A DNA stretch of 64,000 bases, taken from assembly GCA_963575745.1 (NCBI GenBank), contig CAUYUJ010003914.1, positions 1 through 64,000 of the forward strand, in the 5' to 3' direction. Positions 29,440-40,131 of this stretch are shown piece by piece. Positions within the stretch are counted from its first letter, which is position 1; every line of letters starts with the position of its first letter. The translations under genes were made by a program, and so were the position numbers. The notes under the pieces are model-generated. The model saw only the letters and a program-made list of their open reading frames with translations, did not search any database and was not told where the DNA came from. The stretch is from Prorocentrum cordatum. Lineage: Eukaryota > Sar > Dinophyceae > Prorocentrales > Prorocentraceae.

Positions 29440-30130
29440 GGTAGAACACGCTCTTTCCAAGAAGTTGTGACGAGATCCCGCGTGGCAAGGCGATCTTGAA
29501 CAAGTTGTGAAACAGTGTCAGGAGGGAGCCGATGTTGTTGTAAACCAGGGGCCGGGGGCACAGTCTGAGGAGCAGGACTTTCCTCTGTACAACAACAGCA
29601 ACAACAATCATTTCAAGACTGATCACTCTTATCTGCTCGATACCTGCCCTCTTCGTCTTCGATCGTACCCCCCTTGGGGTACGTCTCCCATAATTGCCAC
29701 ATGTAGATGGCGCAGCCCCTAACACAGAGGAGCGGACATGGGGGAGGGATAATAATGATGTGCGAGAGAGATTAGCAGGCGAAGGGTTAGGAGCAGGAAG
29801 ACAAGCTGCGGAACCAAACGAGGGGCTCGGGCGGGCGGATCCCGAAGAGCGGGTCGGGCGGGCGGACACAAACGGCCGGGTCGGGCGGTCGGGCTGCTGA
29901 AGCGTCAGTCCTGCATGGATAAGTAGCGAAGAAATCTCGAGCGAGAGAGCGATTCACAAGTAAACCGTTAGAAAGCCCAGAGCGAGAACGTTATTCCTGA
30001 GTGTCGGGGGCGCGGAGTCTCAATTCATACATTGCAAGGGGGTTCCACGCGAGAGAACGAGTCTTGCATACATTGTGAGGAAATCCCGCGCGAGAGCGCG
30101 ATGTTAAACTGGGGGCCAACAACCCGTTCT
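29440..30130 (+). repeat. Dispersed ~0.7-1 kb repeat family, copy 3
   Basis: GGAGCCGATGTTGTTGTA, GGCACAGTCTGAGG, ATGGCGCAGCCCCTAACACA and GCGCGAGAGCGCGATG appear in the same order as at 26.6-27.7 kb. Confidence 0.55.
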
Positions 30131-30331
30131 GAGGCGCAATGCATTTCCATGGAAACCAGGAGATCCCCAGGACGTCCAAATCAATTGAAAGAACACACTG
30201 GGCACCAGGGGGGGATACATCAGCATCTCTTCCTTGGAACTGAAAGATCAACAACAAACAACAACAGCAACCAACAAACAACATCTGAGCCACGTAATCC
30301 GACGTCACCCACGCACCCACGGAGGGTGTAC

Positions 30332-30551
30332 GTTCGGAAATTGTTGCATATAGATTGTCCCCCACGCGGCCCGGCGGAGCGACACGGCATGCCTTGCGAG
30401 TGGATGGCGTGTCGCTCCGCTCCGCGGGACCGGAAGCCCAGCGAAGCTCGGCACGTGGACGCCTCGGGACCGCGAAGTGGGCAGCGTGCCGCGCCGCGGC
30501 GCGGTGGGCCAGAACTGGCGGAGCGACACGATCTGCAAAAGCTCCCAACTC
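30332..30551. mobile_element. ~215-bp inverted-repeat element, copy 1
   Basis: Internal sequence has GCGACACGGCATGCC, GTGTCGCTCCG, GGTGGGCCAGAACTGGCGG and ends CTGCAAAAGCTCCCAACTC. The ends are imperfect inverted repeats (GTTCGGAAATTGTTGCAT against GAGTTGGGAGCTTTTGCAG). Related to 32266-32479. No clear target duplication. Confidence 0.6.
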
Positions 30552-30685
30552 GATGGCTCCATGATGTGGTCCTGAGAGCTGGGGTCCTAAGGACGAGGTG
30601 CCTCGAACATGTAAATTCACCCTTGGATCCCTTCTTGTCCTTAGAACCCCATGCCTCAGGACCCCATTTTTGGGCAAGGACCGAC

Positions 30686-30877
30686 CGTCCCGGCATTCCT
30701 ATAGGCCTACCACGAAATGTTCTACAATGTTCTAAAAACAAAAACAATGTTCTTAGAGCATACACCCGACGTATAAAAACAAGACAGTCCCGGCCAGCAA
30801 TGTTCTAAGCACATTCCGTGGAAACCACCAAAGCTTCTTAGAACATGTGTTGGTGGGCCTATAAGCAAGCCGGGACG
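30686..30877. mobile_element. Foldback element, ~192 bp
   Basis: Left end CGTCCCGGCATTCCTATAGG and the inverted right end CGTCCCGGCTTGCTTATAGG match over ~38 bp, both leading into repeated ATGTTCT words. AT-rich interior, no coding capacity, no obvious target duplication. Confidence 0.6.
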
Positions 30878-31124
30878 CTTCGCCACTGCATAACATATTT
30901 GAACCACCGGCCGACCGTCAGACCGCTCGGCCCCCCCCACCTCGATGCGTGCGTGCGGCTCCCACGACACTCCCCGGCGGGCGCCAGCGGGAGCCCCCCA
31001 AAAGGGGGCGGAGAGCCAGCGGCGCGAGCGGCGAGGCGGGCGCGCGGCCCCGCGGGCACGCCTGCAGCGAGGACGCGGAGCAGCTTCCCGTCACGTCGTC
31101 CTCGGGACCAGCCCTTCCTGTACT

Positions 31125-31560
31125 TACTCCTCCACCTCCTCCACCTCCTCCTCCTCCTCCTCCACCTCCTTCACCTCCTCCTCCTCTCCTCCTCCTCCTC
31201 CACCTCCTCCTCCTCCTCCTCCTCCTCCTCCTCCTCCTCCTCCTCCAGCCTCCGCCTCAACTTGCTCCTCCTCGCCGCCCCCCCATCCCCCCACACAAGC
31301 ACCCACGTCCGCAGCATCCACATCCAAATCTACACCTGCGCGATCCTTCCTAATCGTCCTCCGTCGTCCTGTCCATCCGAATGCCCCGTTCCTTCTTCTT
31401 CCTCCTCCTCCTCCTCCTCCTCTTCCTCATCCTCCTCCTATTCCTTCTGCTCCTCCTCCTCCTCCTCCTTCTCCTCCTCCTGCTCCTCCTCCTCCTCCTC
31501 CTCCTCCTCCTCCTCCTCCTCCTCCTCCCCCTCCTCCCCCTCCACCTCCCTGATCCCCCC
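31125..31560. repeat. TCC/GGA microsatellites
   Basis: TCC and CCACCT runs at 31125-31250, and TCC at 31395-31545. Confidence 0.9.
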
Positions 31561-31975
31561 CCTGCCTCGTCCTCCCCTCTACTCCGTTTCCCTCTTCACT
31601 ATCTACCCACTCCTCCCTCCTCCCCCGCCATCGTCTTGAGACTCCACTCTGTCTACTCCACTCCACTCCTCCACCTCTTTACCCAGCCGTACTCCCACTC
31701 CTCCCTCTTCCCCGCTTCCTCCCTTCTCATCCCCAGGTTCCCTCCAACTCATCCCTCCGCTTCACCTGTCCCTTCCGCTCCCCGTCTACCCCCCTATCCA
31801 TCCTACCGTTTCTCCTCATGTTTCGCTCCATTGGGCTCACCCTACCCGTATTCCATTCTTCCCCTCCTTTGTCCCAATCCTTCCTCATTCTCCCTCTTCC
31901 CCGTTCCTCCCTGATCATCCTCCTTAGAATGTCATCCTCCTTTACCCCTCCTACTGGTCATCTCCCTCCCGGTCC
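31561..31975. other. Pyrimidine-rich spacer, no gene seen
   Basis: Plus strand is C/T-rich between two TCC tracts. Frames are Ser/Pro/Leu-biased and show no domain. Confidence 0.45.
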
Positions 31976-32045
31976 TTCGCTCTCCTCGCTCCTCCTCCCT
32001 CCTCCTCCTCCTCCTCCTCCTCCTCCTCCTCCCTTCCTCCAGCCC
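31976..32045. repeat. TCC/GGA microsatellite
   Basis: TCC run, best kept at 31996-32032. It lies upstream of the giant element and is the last substantial tract before its left end. Confidence 0.85.
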
Positions 32046-32265
32046 CCACTGTCGAGCCCATACGGTCAGGGTATTGGATAAGGAACCGTTGGTCAAGGAA
32101 TCCAGTGTCTGGAAGCCCATGGAATAGCGATTGAGGCTTGGCCATGGATATCACGGCCGCCCTCATCAGATAAGGAATCCTCCAGGGCCTGAAGCCTCGT
32201 GGGAACATTCTTTACTGAACGCCCCCGCCGTACCGGCGATGAACGGGAGATTCGGGGCCGATTCG

Positions 32266-32479
32266 GTCGGGAACTGTTGCTTAGCGTGTTGCCGTGGCGG
32301 CCCTGGCGACACGCTATGCGCTGCGAGCGGACAGCGTGTCGCAAAGCTCTGCAGGGAGGGAGGCTCGGAAACGCTAGGGGCGTTGTCGCCAGGGTTTCGT
32401 CGTGACGTGGATAGCGTGTCGCTCCGAAGCGTGGTGGGCCAGAACCGGCGGAGCGACACGCTATGCAAAAGTTGCCGAC
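32266..32479. mobile_element. ~215-bp inverted-repeat element, copy 2
   Basis: Starts GTCGGGAACTGTTGCTTAGC and, read inverted from the other end, GTCGGCAACTTTTGCATAGC, giving TIRs of ~28 bp. The interior matches copy 1 (GGTGGGCCAGAACCGGCGG). A 3' half-copy is at about 58572-58640. Confidence 0.7.
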
Positions 32480-32802
32480 TACAGGCCTGGGACAAAAGTA
32501 GCGAACACTCATGCCACATCCAGCGGTCAACGCCTCCCCCCCAGGTTCAATGTTCAAAGCTGGCAGTGGGTCTGATGAATTGCACTTCGACTGCAGTCTC
32601 GCCCGCGCGCGCCAACTTTGAATCCGGAGGGAGAGGTGACCGTTTTATGATTCGGCGTTTCGTCGACATTGGGCGCAACGGGGTGGGAGGGGGAGGGTCT
32701 GGCTCCGGACCTCTGCTTGATGCCACTGTTTGCAGCCCCGCGTCCTAGGGGGGACAGCCTTCACCTGCTCAAAACAGGCGCCCAAAAACAGCCAAGATCT
32801 AC

Positions 32803-32808
32803 TCCAGG
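32803..32808 (+). other. Target-site duplication, left
   Basis: TCCAGG, repeated exactly at 54785-54790. Confidence 0.85.
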
Positions 32809-32852
32809 GTTGTGAGGGCGAGCGCCTCAGAGAGGAGGGGTTCGTATGGAAA
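32809..32852 (+). repeat. Left terminal inverted repeat
   Basis: Begins GTTGTGAGGGCGAGCGCCTC and ends TTCGTATGGAAA. Matches the complement of 54741-54784. Confidence 0.9.
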
Positions 32853-32937
32853 TCGTCGAATTATGAAAAAATTATGAAATAATTATGAAAAAATTATGAA
32901 AACGCTGAAACATGGAATTGTACAAAAATTGTCGACG
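32853..32937 (+). promoter_or_regulatory. AT-rich subterminal region, left
   Basis: Four AATTATGAAA-type repeats, then AATTGTACAAAAATTGTCG. The AAAAATTGTAC/G word recurs inside the right end and at 43790-43890. It may be a transposase or host-factor binding region; this is inference. Confidence 0.5.
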
Positions 32938-34551
32938 CCATTTCTGAAATTGCGAGAGCCGAGATTGCTCTGTCCGCAAGACCGCCGCATGAATGCGAGG
33001 AGGTAAGACCTCCTTTGGGATGATCCGCTAAAACATCGTTCGCCGATGATGGTCACCCGCGGAAGCGCGTTGGCGTTTCGTAGGTTCGTTTTACACAAAT
33101 GAACGAAATGCTTGGACGGGTTGAACAGGGGCTGGGCGATTTCGACGCGAGGTCGCAGCGCCCATCATGGAGGGAAGCGCTTAACGTTGCATTATTAGTG
33201 TATGACGCGTATTGAACCATCAGCGTTTCGCGTTTGATGCCAGAGGTCGCGCTTGAGATCGGCCAACATCGGATATTTAGACGCTACGTAACGTTAGCTT
33301 GTCATTATAAATGACTAGCGGGTTCGCGTTGCGCGGGGCCGACGCTCCGCGTAATGGGCGCGCGCCGCGGCACAGCAAGTTGGGCGTCGTTTGATCAGGG
33401 TGGGTGGGGTTTCTGAGTAGAGGAAAGCATCCTTTGCAGTGGGGTGTGTGTCGGGGGGGCGGGGTGGATGGGGCGCGAGTAGTGCGCGTTGGTTGTGCGG
33501 GGTGGCGCGCGTCTTTGGGTGGCGGGGGGATCGTTGTGGCGGCCGTGGGGGTGCTCGCGTGGTTGTGGTGTGTGGTATAGGCGTTGTTATGCATGGCGGT
33601 TGCGTGCATGCGCGCGTTTGCGCGTGCGTGCGCGCGTGGGGTCGCGCGTGCGTGTAAGCGTCAGGGGGCGTATGTCTGTCGGTGGGAAGTCTGCGGGAAG
33701 GACAAGGTGGTCGGGCTGGGCGGGCGCGCGGCAGGGTCAGTTTATTGTGGTCGCGGTGGGCGCGGGGTGGAAGAGGATGGGCCGTGACCATTATGCGGCG
33801 CGCCTGTCTCCTCAACACGTAACAAAATGCGCGGCCACAACGGCAAGGACGCGGATTCTGGTTTGCCCAGGGAAGTACTCTTTTTGTGTTTTGTCTTTTT
33901 TTTCTTTTGGCGAGGAGGAGGGGGAGGAGAGGGGGGGGGAGGGAGAGGAGGGGGAAGCTAACGTAGCATAACCACTGTGATCTAGGTCCACTAGCACGGG
34001 GCAGGGCCTGTCAAATGTTTTCCATGTGTACAAAAACAAAGGCTGGGGCTGCGGTCGTCTTGGCGCGTCTAGGTTCCCCAAGAGCAACGCCAAACGTTCC
34101 CGCCCCCCCTCCGCTAGAAAGCAATCGGGCGTCCCTGGTGTTTGGCGTTCCTGGTCCAATTGTGTCCGTGGCGGTCCTGCTAAAGCGTCGGCCCTCAGAG
34201 AGGGAACCGCGCTGTCAGGGCTGCCACGGGCGCAAGGGCGACTGGGGGCGCCTCGCCAAGGTTCGTTCGCCAAGTAGTGTTAAATTGTCACGGAGTCATT
34301 GTGTTATTGTTCGCTTCGCAGTCGTCTCTGCTCCTGTGTCCTGAAATCACTTGTCCTTCGAATGCAGCTTAGGCACCGTTCAGATGTCGATTTGTTCACG
34401 TTGATGTGTTTCAAGGATATGTTGTAAGAACCTGGTGAGGGGAATAACGCTTAATATCATGACGTCCCGTGTTCGAGTGGCAATTTGTTTGTGATCGTTT
34501 TGGCATTGTGGCTCAAAGCGGCCTTCGAGTTGCGACTCCAATGATGTTTCG
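32938..34551. other. Left flank of the transposase-like gene
   Basis: No convincing gene. 33430-33770 is GT/GC-biased with alternating purine-pyrimidine GTGCGTGCGCGCG stretches. A short frame near 34015-34344 ends with CQGCHGRKGDW and could be an upstream exon, but I cannot connect it. Confidence 0.4.
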
Positions 34552-35868
34552 GTGATCCCGATTCCAGCGATTTCCATATCTTCGCGCTGCGGCGCTTTCC
34601 ATGTACACCAGTGGATGATCATGTTCAATGTGTTTCTCCACTTTGCGACGCTGATTCCGCTCAGTGCCGCGCTCCGTCTTCCATGTGAGACATTCTATTC
34701 CCCGTGCTGTGCAACCTCCTTGATGAGAAAGTCTTGGGGCCACAAGCCGGATGGCGCTCACTGCGAGAGTGACGCTCGGAGGCGATCTTGGGGCACGGCC
34801 GTTTCATCCTGGCAACATCGCAGGACTACGTGGGCTTCCTCGGAGCTGGCCAAAGCTCGACGGTCTTGGTCTAGTCACGCGTCTCTCGGCGATGCTGATG
34901 GTGACGGCCCCGATCCCGACGAGGTCACGGCTTCTCTCGGCGATGTTGATGGTGACGGCCTCGATCCTCATGGCCTAATCGATTATGGTGGCGGCCTGTT
35001 TGGGCTCCCGACGCCAGAACCAGAAGACGCAGATCTGGATCGCGATGGCGACGTCCGTGCAGGTGCCGATAGTGTTGCTCACGGTATTGTTGCTCACGAT
35101 GGTGTTGGTAGTTCTAGCGTTGCTCACGATGATGTTGCAGTCGCCATTGCAGGACCAATTTGCAATTTGACTCATCAGATCAGTGTTGGTTTGGCTGCGA
35201 TTCGTAATCCTAAGAAGCTTGTCAGTGACATTGTTGATCATGGCAATGACATATTATATGGTGAACAGTTTCTCATGAGCTCAGTTGCGCTCGCGAGTAG
35301 GATGGGCGTGTACAAGCAGCTGCCGTCTGTTCGACGTATCCAACTGGCAGCCGCTGGTCTCGCTTTGCAGGCATATATGCACAAATCCCTTCTCGAACAT
35401 ATGATAAGAACTGTGACTCGAGATGGAGGTCAGCCCGTTATTCTTGTGAAGCAGGTTCGTTACGACGAGACCCCGATGAGAATCAATGTGAAGGATTCGA
35501 ACACGTCATCAAAGTCTGGGGCACTTGTAGATGCTGCTGCGACTTCCACCGACATCCCCAAGTTCTTGGCAGATTTCTTGAAGATGGAGTCGTACGATGC
35601 GGTGCCTGCGAAATTGCTTCAATCCGAGTGGCGAGTCTCAGCGTTATTCCGCATGCATTCTGGTGAGTATGTGTTGGTGAGTTTCGATGTTTTCACCCCA
35701 GTGCAGGCCTTGGCGTCGACGTCGGCAGAAGCTTATGTGGAGGCACTTTCTCGAACTGAGCCTGACTTGGGACCGTGCGAAAAATTATATCATTGCCTTC
35801 GGCCGAGTCCGCTACCGTGCCAGCGCGGAAGGGTCGTGATTTCGGGTGTTCTCTGGCATGTCCCCTGA
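34552..35868 (+). CDS. DDE-transposase-like gene, exon 1 (approximate ends)
   Basis: Open frame of 438 codons. The N-terminal part (to ~190) is low-complexity and acidic with DADGDGPDPDE repetitions, so the true start is uncertain. From ~205 it is globular: a helical region, then VKQVRYDETPMRINVK at ~299-314, whose aspartate (codon at 35464) fits the first catalytic acid of an RNase H-like transposase. The frame stops at 35868, but the natural exon probably ends earlier, near 35,800 after ...GPCEKLY, because the protein resumes with RALRLSCTDGD at 36290. The family assignment rests on motif pattern, not on a database match. Confidence 0.6.
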   Translation: MIPIPAISISSRCGAFHVHQWMIMFNVFLHFATLIPLSAALRLPCETFYSPCCATSLMRKSWGHKPDGAHCESDARRRSWGTAVSSWQHRRTTWASSELAKARRSWSSHASLGDADGDGPDPDEVTASLGDVDGDGLDPHGLIDYGGGLFGLPTPEPEDADLDRDGDVRAGADSVAHGIVAHDGVGSSSVAHDDVAVAIAGPICNLTHQISVGLAAIRNPKKLVSDIVDHGNDILYGEQFLMSSVALASRMGVYKQLPSVRRIQLAAAGLALQAYMHKSLLEHMIRTVTRDGGQPVILVKQVRYDETPMRINVKDSNTSSKSGALVDAAATSTDIPKFLADFLKMESYDAVPAKLLQSEWRVSALFRMHSGEYVLVSFDVFTPVQALASTSAEAYVEALSRTEPDLGPCEKLYHCLRPSPLPCQRGRVVISGVLWHVP

Positions 35869-36289
35869 GTTCTCTGGGGGTGCTCCTGAAGCTAGGGCTG
35901 ATGTCTCCTGGTACTGTTTGGGGGTATCTTGGATTCTTCTAGGGTCAGCCTGATGGTTGCTGAGGGCGTTTGGGAGCTCCCTGGGAATGTCGCGGGGCCT
36001 CTTCAGGTTTCTCAGCGCTGGGGGCGTGTTAGGGTGGGGACTCTGGGAGCGGGTGGTTTCGCGCGCTCCTTTCTTGGGCCAAACGCTGTCTCAAGGTTGG
36101 TTAAAGGCTTCTAGGCACCGAACACTCATTCGGGGAGTAGCGGTAAGATACGGAGCGCTCACATGGGCCTGCTGGGGTTCCCGAAGGGCTCCTGGGGATC
36201 CAGTTGGGTCAGCCCTTGGCTTGAGAGGGGAAGCCAGATGACCAGACAGTAGCCGAATCAATGCCAAAAGTCTTTGCTGCGGATTTCAG
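35869..36289 (+). other. Intron 1 of the transposase-like gene (approximate)
   Basis: Non-coding G-rich sequence with repeated CTGGG and GGGGC words resembling a decayed minisatellite. The likely acceptor is TTTCAG ending at 36289. I could not place the donor exactly; it lies at or before 35,868. Confidence 0.5.
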
Positions 36290-37537
36290 AGGGCTCTTCG
36301 ATTATCTTGCACTGATGGTGATAGTGCCGTGAGAAAAGCTGAAGAATGCACTGCGATACTCAATGGGTACCCTACGTTGCATACCACATGCCATTCTCAT
36401 AGGTGGGCTAATGGTAATAAAAACGTTGCTAAGCTTCATGATGCTGATGTGTCTGCCATCGTCAACTGGAGTCTTGCTCTCAACCAGCCTGGTGCAATGA
36501 GGATTTTTCGGCAGGTCGTCCGAGACATCATTGATGAGAAGTTGCGTATCATAGATGGTGTACCTCCTCCGTGGTATCGCGTCCATCAGCGTGCTGTCCT
36601 TGAGTGTTTCTGCAGTGGTAAGCACAACCTCGGGCGCAGGGCAGTGCTGTCTTTTCTTGCTAATGGTAACTGGGAGAATACGGATGTTGTTGAACACTGG
36701 ACCATGGGAGATCCCAGAGAGGAGAAGGACGTGCGACATTGGTTTCTTTCATATCTCGTGAAAGCTCTATGTGGCTCTGCTCCCAAAATATTTCCGAGAT
36801 CCAGGTGGACTGGCGCTGATTTGACTCTTGATTCTCTCGGTATCCTGGATGGCGTACATGGGCTTGGCATGCCCGCTTTCCTCAGATTTACCATCATCAT
36901 GAACAGAGGTGCTGTCCCGAAATCGTTGCTGCCTGCTGCTGGAGGAGGTGCGGTCGCGGCCCCAGCCATCCTGGACGCACGGCCTGTCGTCGACGATGCG
37001 GGCAAGCCTGAGGATGAGAAGGACGAGGGGCATGACCAATCGCACGCCGCCAACGGCATTCAAAACCATGAGAAGGAGAACAACCACCAGAGGGAGTTTG
37101 CTGCGAGATGGTTGTTATACGAATCACCTCATGCCGTTGTCATCGCGCTGCGGGTCACGATGGAGCCACTTCGCGTGCTTCTGAAAGATCTTTTGACGTT
37201 GTCGGGGTCAGCTTGGGAATTCCTGGAGCGAGAGAAACACTTCGACAAATCCAAGTCAGATGGTTTCGGTGACCTTCGTCAAAGAGGCTACCGCATGCTC
37301 ATTGCAGCTCAGAACGTGTATGAGGACCGCTGCATAGTTTCACTTTCGAATTTGTTCTTCTCCAAGGATGTTTGGGAGGCAGTGCCGAACGGATATCGCA
37401 GAGCAGACGTTCAACAGGATTGTTTCAGACTTCTGTCTCGTGCCGCTGCTGAGGCGCAGCACTACATGGTTGACCACCACCAGGGGTACCCCTACAAGAT
37501 GGCCAGGCTGTTCGAGGACCTTTCGTTGGCAGAAGAG
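36290..37537 (+). CDS. DDE-transposase-like gene, exon 2
   Basis: 416 codons open from the likely acceptor. It starts RALRLSCTDGDSAVRKAEE, where the aspartate of TDG (codon at 36314) is a candidate second catalytic acid. TTCHSHRW at about residue 38-45 contributes a Cys/His cluster. A helical region with conserved-looking RRAVLSFLANGNW follows, then a charged, Ala-rich insert (around 36950-37080) and a second helical region. It ends LSLAEE at a GAG/GTC junction. It has no start codon of its own and reads naturally only as an internal exon. Confidence 0.65.
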
Positions 37538-37806
37538 GTCCGAGGGAAGTAACATGCCTTTGATAAGGTAGCTTGAAGGATAGGAGCGTTGGAGGAGATA
37601 GGAAAAACGGAGGCTGGATGAAAGGGGAGGTGGATGAGGTCTGAGAGGATGAAGGCGAGAAGGATGGAGGAGGGCTTCTGGAAGAAAAGAGGCAAGATGC
37701 GGGGGGGTCTTCCGTTTACTCCTTCCCTGCATCATCCTAAGCATCACCCTCTCTCACACCTCGAACCCAGTCAACCATTTTTGTGCGTACGTTTGCGCAC
37801 CCTGAG
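37538..37806 (+). other. Intron 2 of the transposase-like gene
   Basis: 269 nt. Donor GAG|GTCCGA and acceptor CCTGAG|GTCAAG give a GT-AG intron in phase 0. Removing it joins two open frames. Both junctions read GAG|GTC, so a short direct repeat flanks the intron. The interior is purine-rich then mixed. Confidence 0.65.
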
Positions 37807-40131
37807 GTCAAGTCCGACTGCCGTGGCATGAAGGACTCTTGGAGTGCAGATTTCTTTGATCGCCATGCGGGTAACTTAACCTCGAATGACATGGCAGTCG
37901 AGATGTTAACTGTTCTTCTCTTGACGATATGCGATCAAGCACCAGTTGAGGCAACTCACGCATCGCTTCGCCGATGGCTCCACGGTCTGTCTGTGCAGAC
38001 GCACGTCCCGCGACATGAGTTTATCAGTGCTTGTCGCCTTATCCAAGGCTTCCGCAGGCGATTGAAGGTGACTCGGCCAGGCGGTTCACGAGGGCTTTTT
38101 CCCAAGAAGGGTCGTGAGTCTGGCAGGGCAGCACCGCCGCGGAAGGTGCGCAAGCCTGGTGGCGTCCAGAGGGCTTTTTTCAGCGAGCAGCTTTCGCTTC
38201 CTGGCCCTGCAAAGACGATGGGCGAGCTGCACGCCGAACTCAAGCGCATTCGAACTGAGGAGCCTGAGCGGTTCGCAGATCTCCTGGAGAAGGGGCAGGA
38301 CGCAACCGCTCGTCATCGCCTGCACGGCGTTGACCAGCCCTTTGGGCCAACTAAGAGGCAGCGGCAGCGCGCTGAACGCCAGGACGCTGCGCGAGCTGCA
38401 TCACTCCTCGGAGACAGCGGTGGCGCAGGAGCATCTGGGGCTCTCGTCAGGTTTGCGCCAGGGTCGGAGCTCGAACTATCATCTTGGAATGCTGTTACAG
38501 ATGTGATGGCAACTGCCAGGGCTGCTAGGAAGTCAGAGAAGGCAGCGAGCGCTGCCCGCACCAAGCGGCTCGAGGAGTATATGAACAGCCAACTGGACGT
38601 CATCAGCTCGAGGTTTCCTGGCCTTGCAGACCTCGACGTGCCCGCGACAGACTTTGTACCAACGCCTCCATTATCAGAGCTCTTCACGCACTGGGAGTTC
38701 AGCCCAATTGAGTTGCTAGAGAAGGCGAAGGAGATTACTGCCCTTAGCAGGCACACGCCCCTCGGCCAGGGCGTGCATGATGCCATCCTGCGTGATTGGG
38801 TACGAGCGCACGAAGTGGTGCAGCGCGGTGCAGCTAGCGAGCCTCTGCCAGATCGCGACAAGAAGCCCGTTTGTTCTATCTATGGCACGTGCCTATGCCA
38901 CGGTGACGGCTTGGCGAGGTGGACAATGCGGGAGAACTATCGCAAGAAGGCTTGGGGCAGAGAGTTCAGTCCATCGCTTCGCCCTGGCGCTCGTGAGATG
39001 GTGACCGACGCCAAAGTATTCGCAGTGTTCGTTGCCACTTCGCGAGTGGCAGACCCCGCCGATGGGCCTCCGAAAGTTGTCAGCCATTGGTGGTGTCACA
39101 TTGCCAAGCAACAGATCTCGCCTCACAAAGCAATTTTTCATATCATGGACGGTCCATGTGTGGCCTTTGATGCAGACTGCGTTGTTGCTCCTGGGCAGGA
39201 GATCACGCTTCGCCCTCGCGCGGAGTTCGAGAACGATGTCGTTGCCATGAATCGTGTGGATCGTTCTTTCAAATGGATGGTGACTTATTTCGTCCTGATG
39301 TCCGACATGCGCCCAGTTGCCTCCGTCACTCCTAGCTGCATCACAGTGGTTCCGCTGTCTGGCGCGCTGCTGCGCACGATCTGGCCGCCGCGGTCGGGTT
39401 GCGCCTCTAATCGGGCATCGTGGGGGCAGCGCCCGCCCGACGACGGCTCTGACCCTTCCGATGGAGACTTGCCTGCTGCTGAGCTAGACAGCGAACCCGA
39501 CCGCGAGCCTGATCTGGTGCCCGACGGCGACGGCGCAGCATCGCCGCATCGGTCGGAGTCGGAGTCCGAGGACAGCCCGACCAGCGACGACGGCGACCCT
39601 GCTGCCATGCTCGATGGTGAGGGCGGAGGCGGTGACGAGAGCAAGGGCGATGATCCTGAGCCTCCGCCGCCGCCGCCGCCGCCGCCTCCTGCTCCACCGC
39701 CGGAGGAGGGCCCTCCGCCCGCTGGCCTTGGCGGCGGCGGCGAAGGCCCCAGCGGGGGGCCTGCTGGGCCGAAGAATATGTTGAATCCAACGGTGCATGT
39801 GCCTGGCGGCTACATCGTGTATTATCATGCGAGTGGAGATTTCTATGGTTACTGTAGCAACCGCGAAGAGCACGGCAGATGCCAGATCACGCGGACTGCG
39901 CGCCCTGGGCGCAGAGCGGCCCAGGGTAGGCCATTGGGTTTCATTGCGGCGTGGCTTGCCCAGTGCAGGTGCGCAGCTTTCCCAACGAAGTTTTTACACT
40001 TGCGCGCCTGCCAGCCTGCCTTTGCGGACCGCGCGGCGGCGCGCCAGGCATTAGAGCAGCTGCCTGACGCGGAGACCCTGCTCAGGCACGAGCGGGCGCT
40101 GCGCGACGGAGAGGGCCCAGAGCCCGCTTGA
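37807..40131 (+). CDS. DDE-transposase-like gene, exon 3 and C-terminus
   Basis: 775 codons to the TGA at 40129. Early in the exon, CDQAPVEATHASLRRWL carries a glutamate (codon at 37948) in the position expected for the third catalytic acid, followed by VQTHVPRHEF. Next come a basic Arg/Lys-rich region (~38090-38170), a Glu/Arg-rich helical part, and a second globular domain at ~38870-39390 with several Cys/His (CSIYGTCLCHGDG, HWWCH). A long acidic, Ser-rich disordered linker (39420-39650), a proline run (39661-39690) and a final Cys-containing domain follow. Lower GC than the flanking spacer. Confidence 0.7.
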   Translation, partial: VKSDCRGMKDSWSADFFDRHAGNLTSNDMAVEMLTVLLLTICDQAPVEATHASLRRWLHGLSVQTHVPRHEFISACRLIQGFRRRLKVTRPGGSRGLFPKKGRESGRAAPPRKVRKPGGVQRAFFSEQLSLPGPAKTMGELHAELKRIRTEEPERFADLLEKGQDATARHRLHGVDQPFGPTKRQRQRAERQDAARAASLLGDSGGAGASGALVRFAPGSELELSSWNAVTDVMATARAARKSEKAASAARTKRLEEYMNSQLDVISSRFPGLADLDVPATDFVPTPPLSELFTHWEFSPIELLEKAKEITALSRHTPLGQGVHDAILRDWVRAHEVVQRGAASEPLPDRDKKPVCSIYGTCLCHGDGLARWTMRENYRKKAWGREFSPSLRPGAREMVTDAKVFAVFVATSRVADPADGPPKVVSHWWCHIAKQQISPHKAIFHIMDGPCVAFDADCVVAPGQEITLRPRAEFENDVVAMNRVDRSFKWMVTYFVLMSDMRPVASVTPSCITVVPLSGALLRTIWPPRSGCASNRASWGQRPPDDGSDPSDGDLPAAELDSEPDREPDLVPDGDGAASPHRSESESEDSPTSDDGDPAAMLDGEGGGGDESKGDDPEPPPPPPPPPPAPPPEEGPPPAGLGGGGEGPSGGPAGPKNMLNPTVHVPGGYIVYYHASGDFYGYCSNREEHGRCQITRTARPGRRAAQGRPLGFIAAWLAQCRCAAFPTKFLHLRACQPAFADRAAARQALEQLPDAETLLRHERALRDGEGPEPA

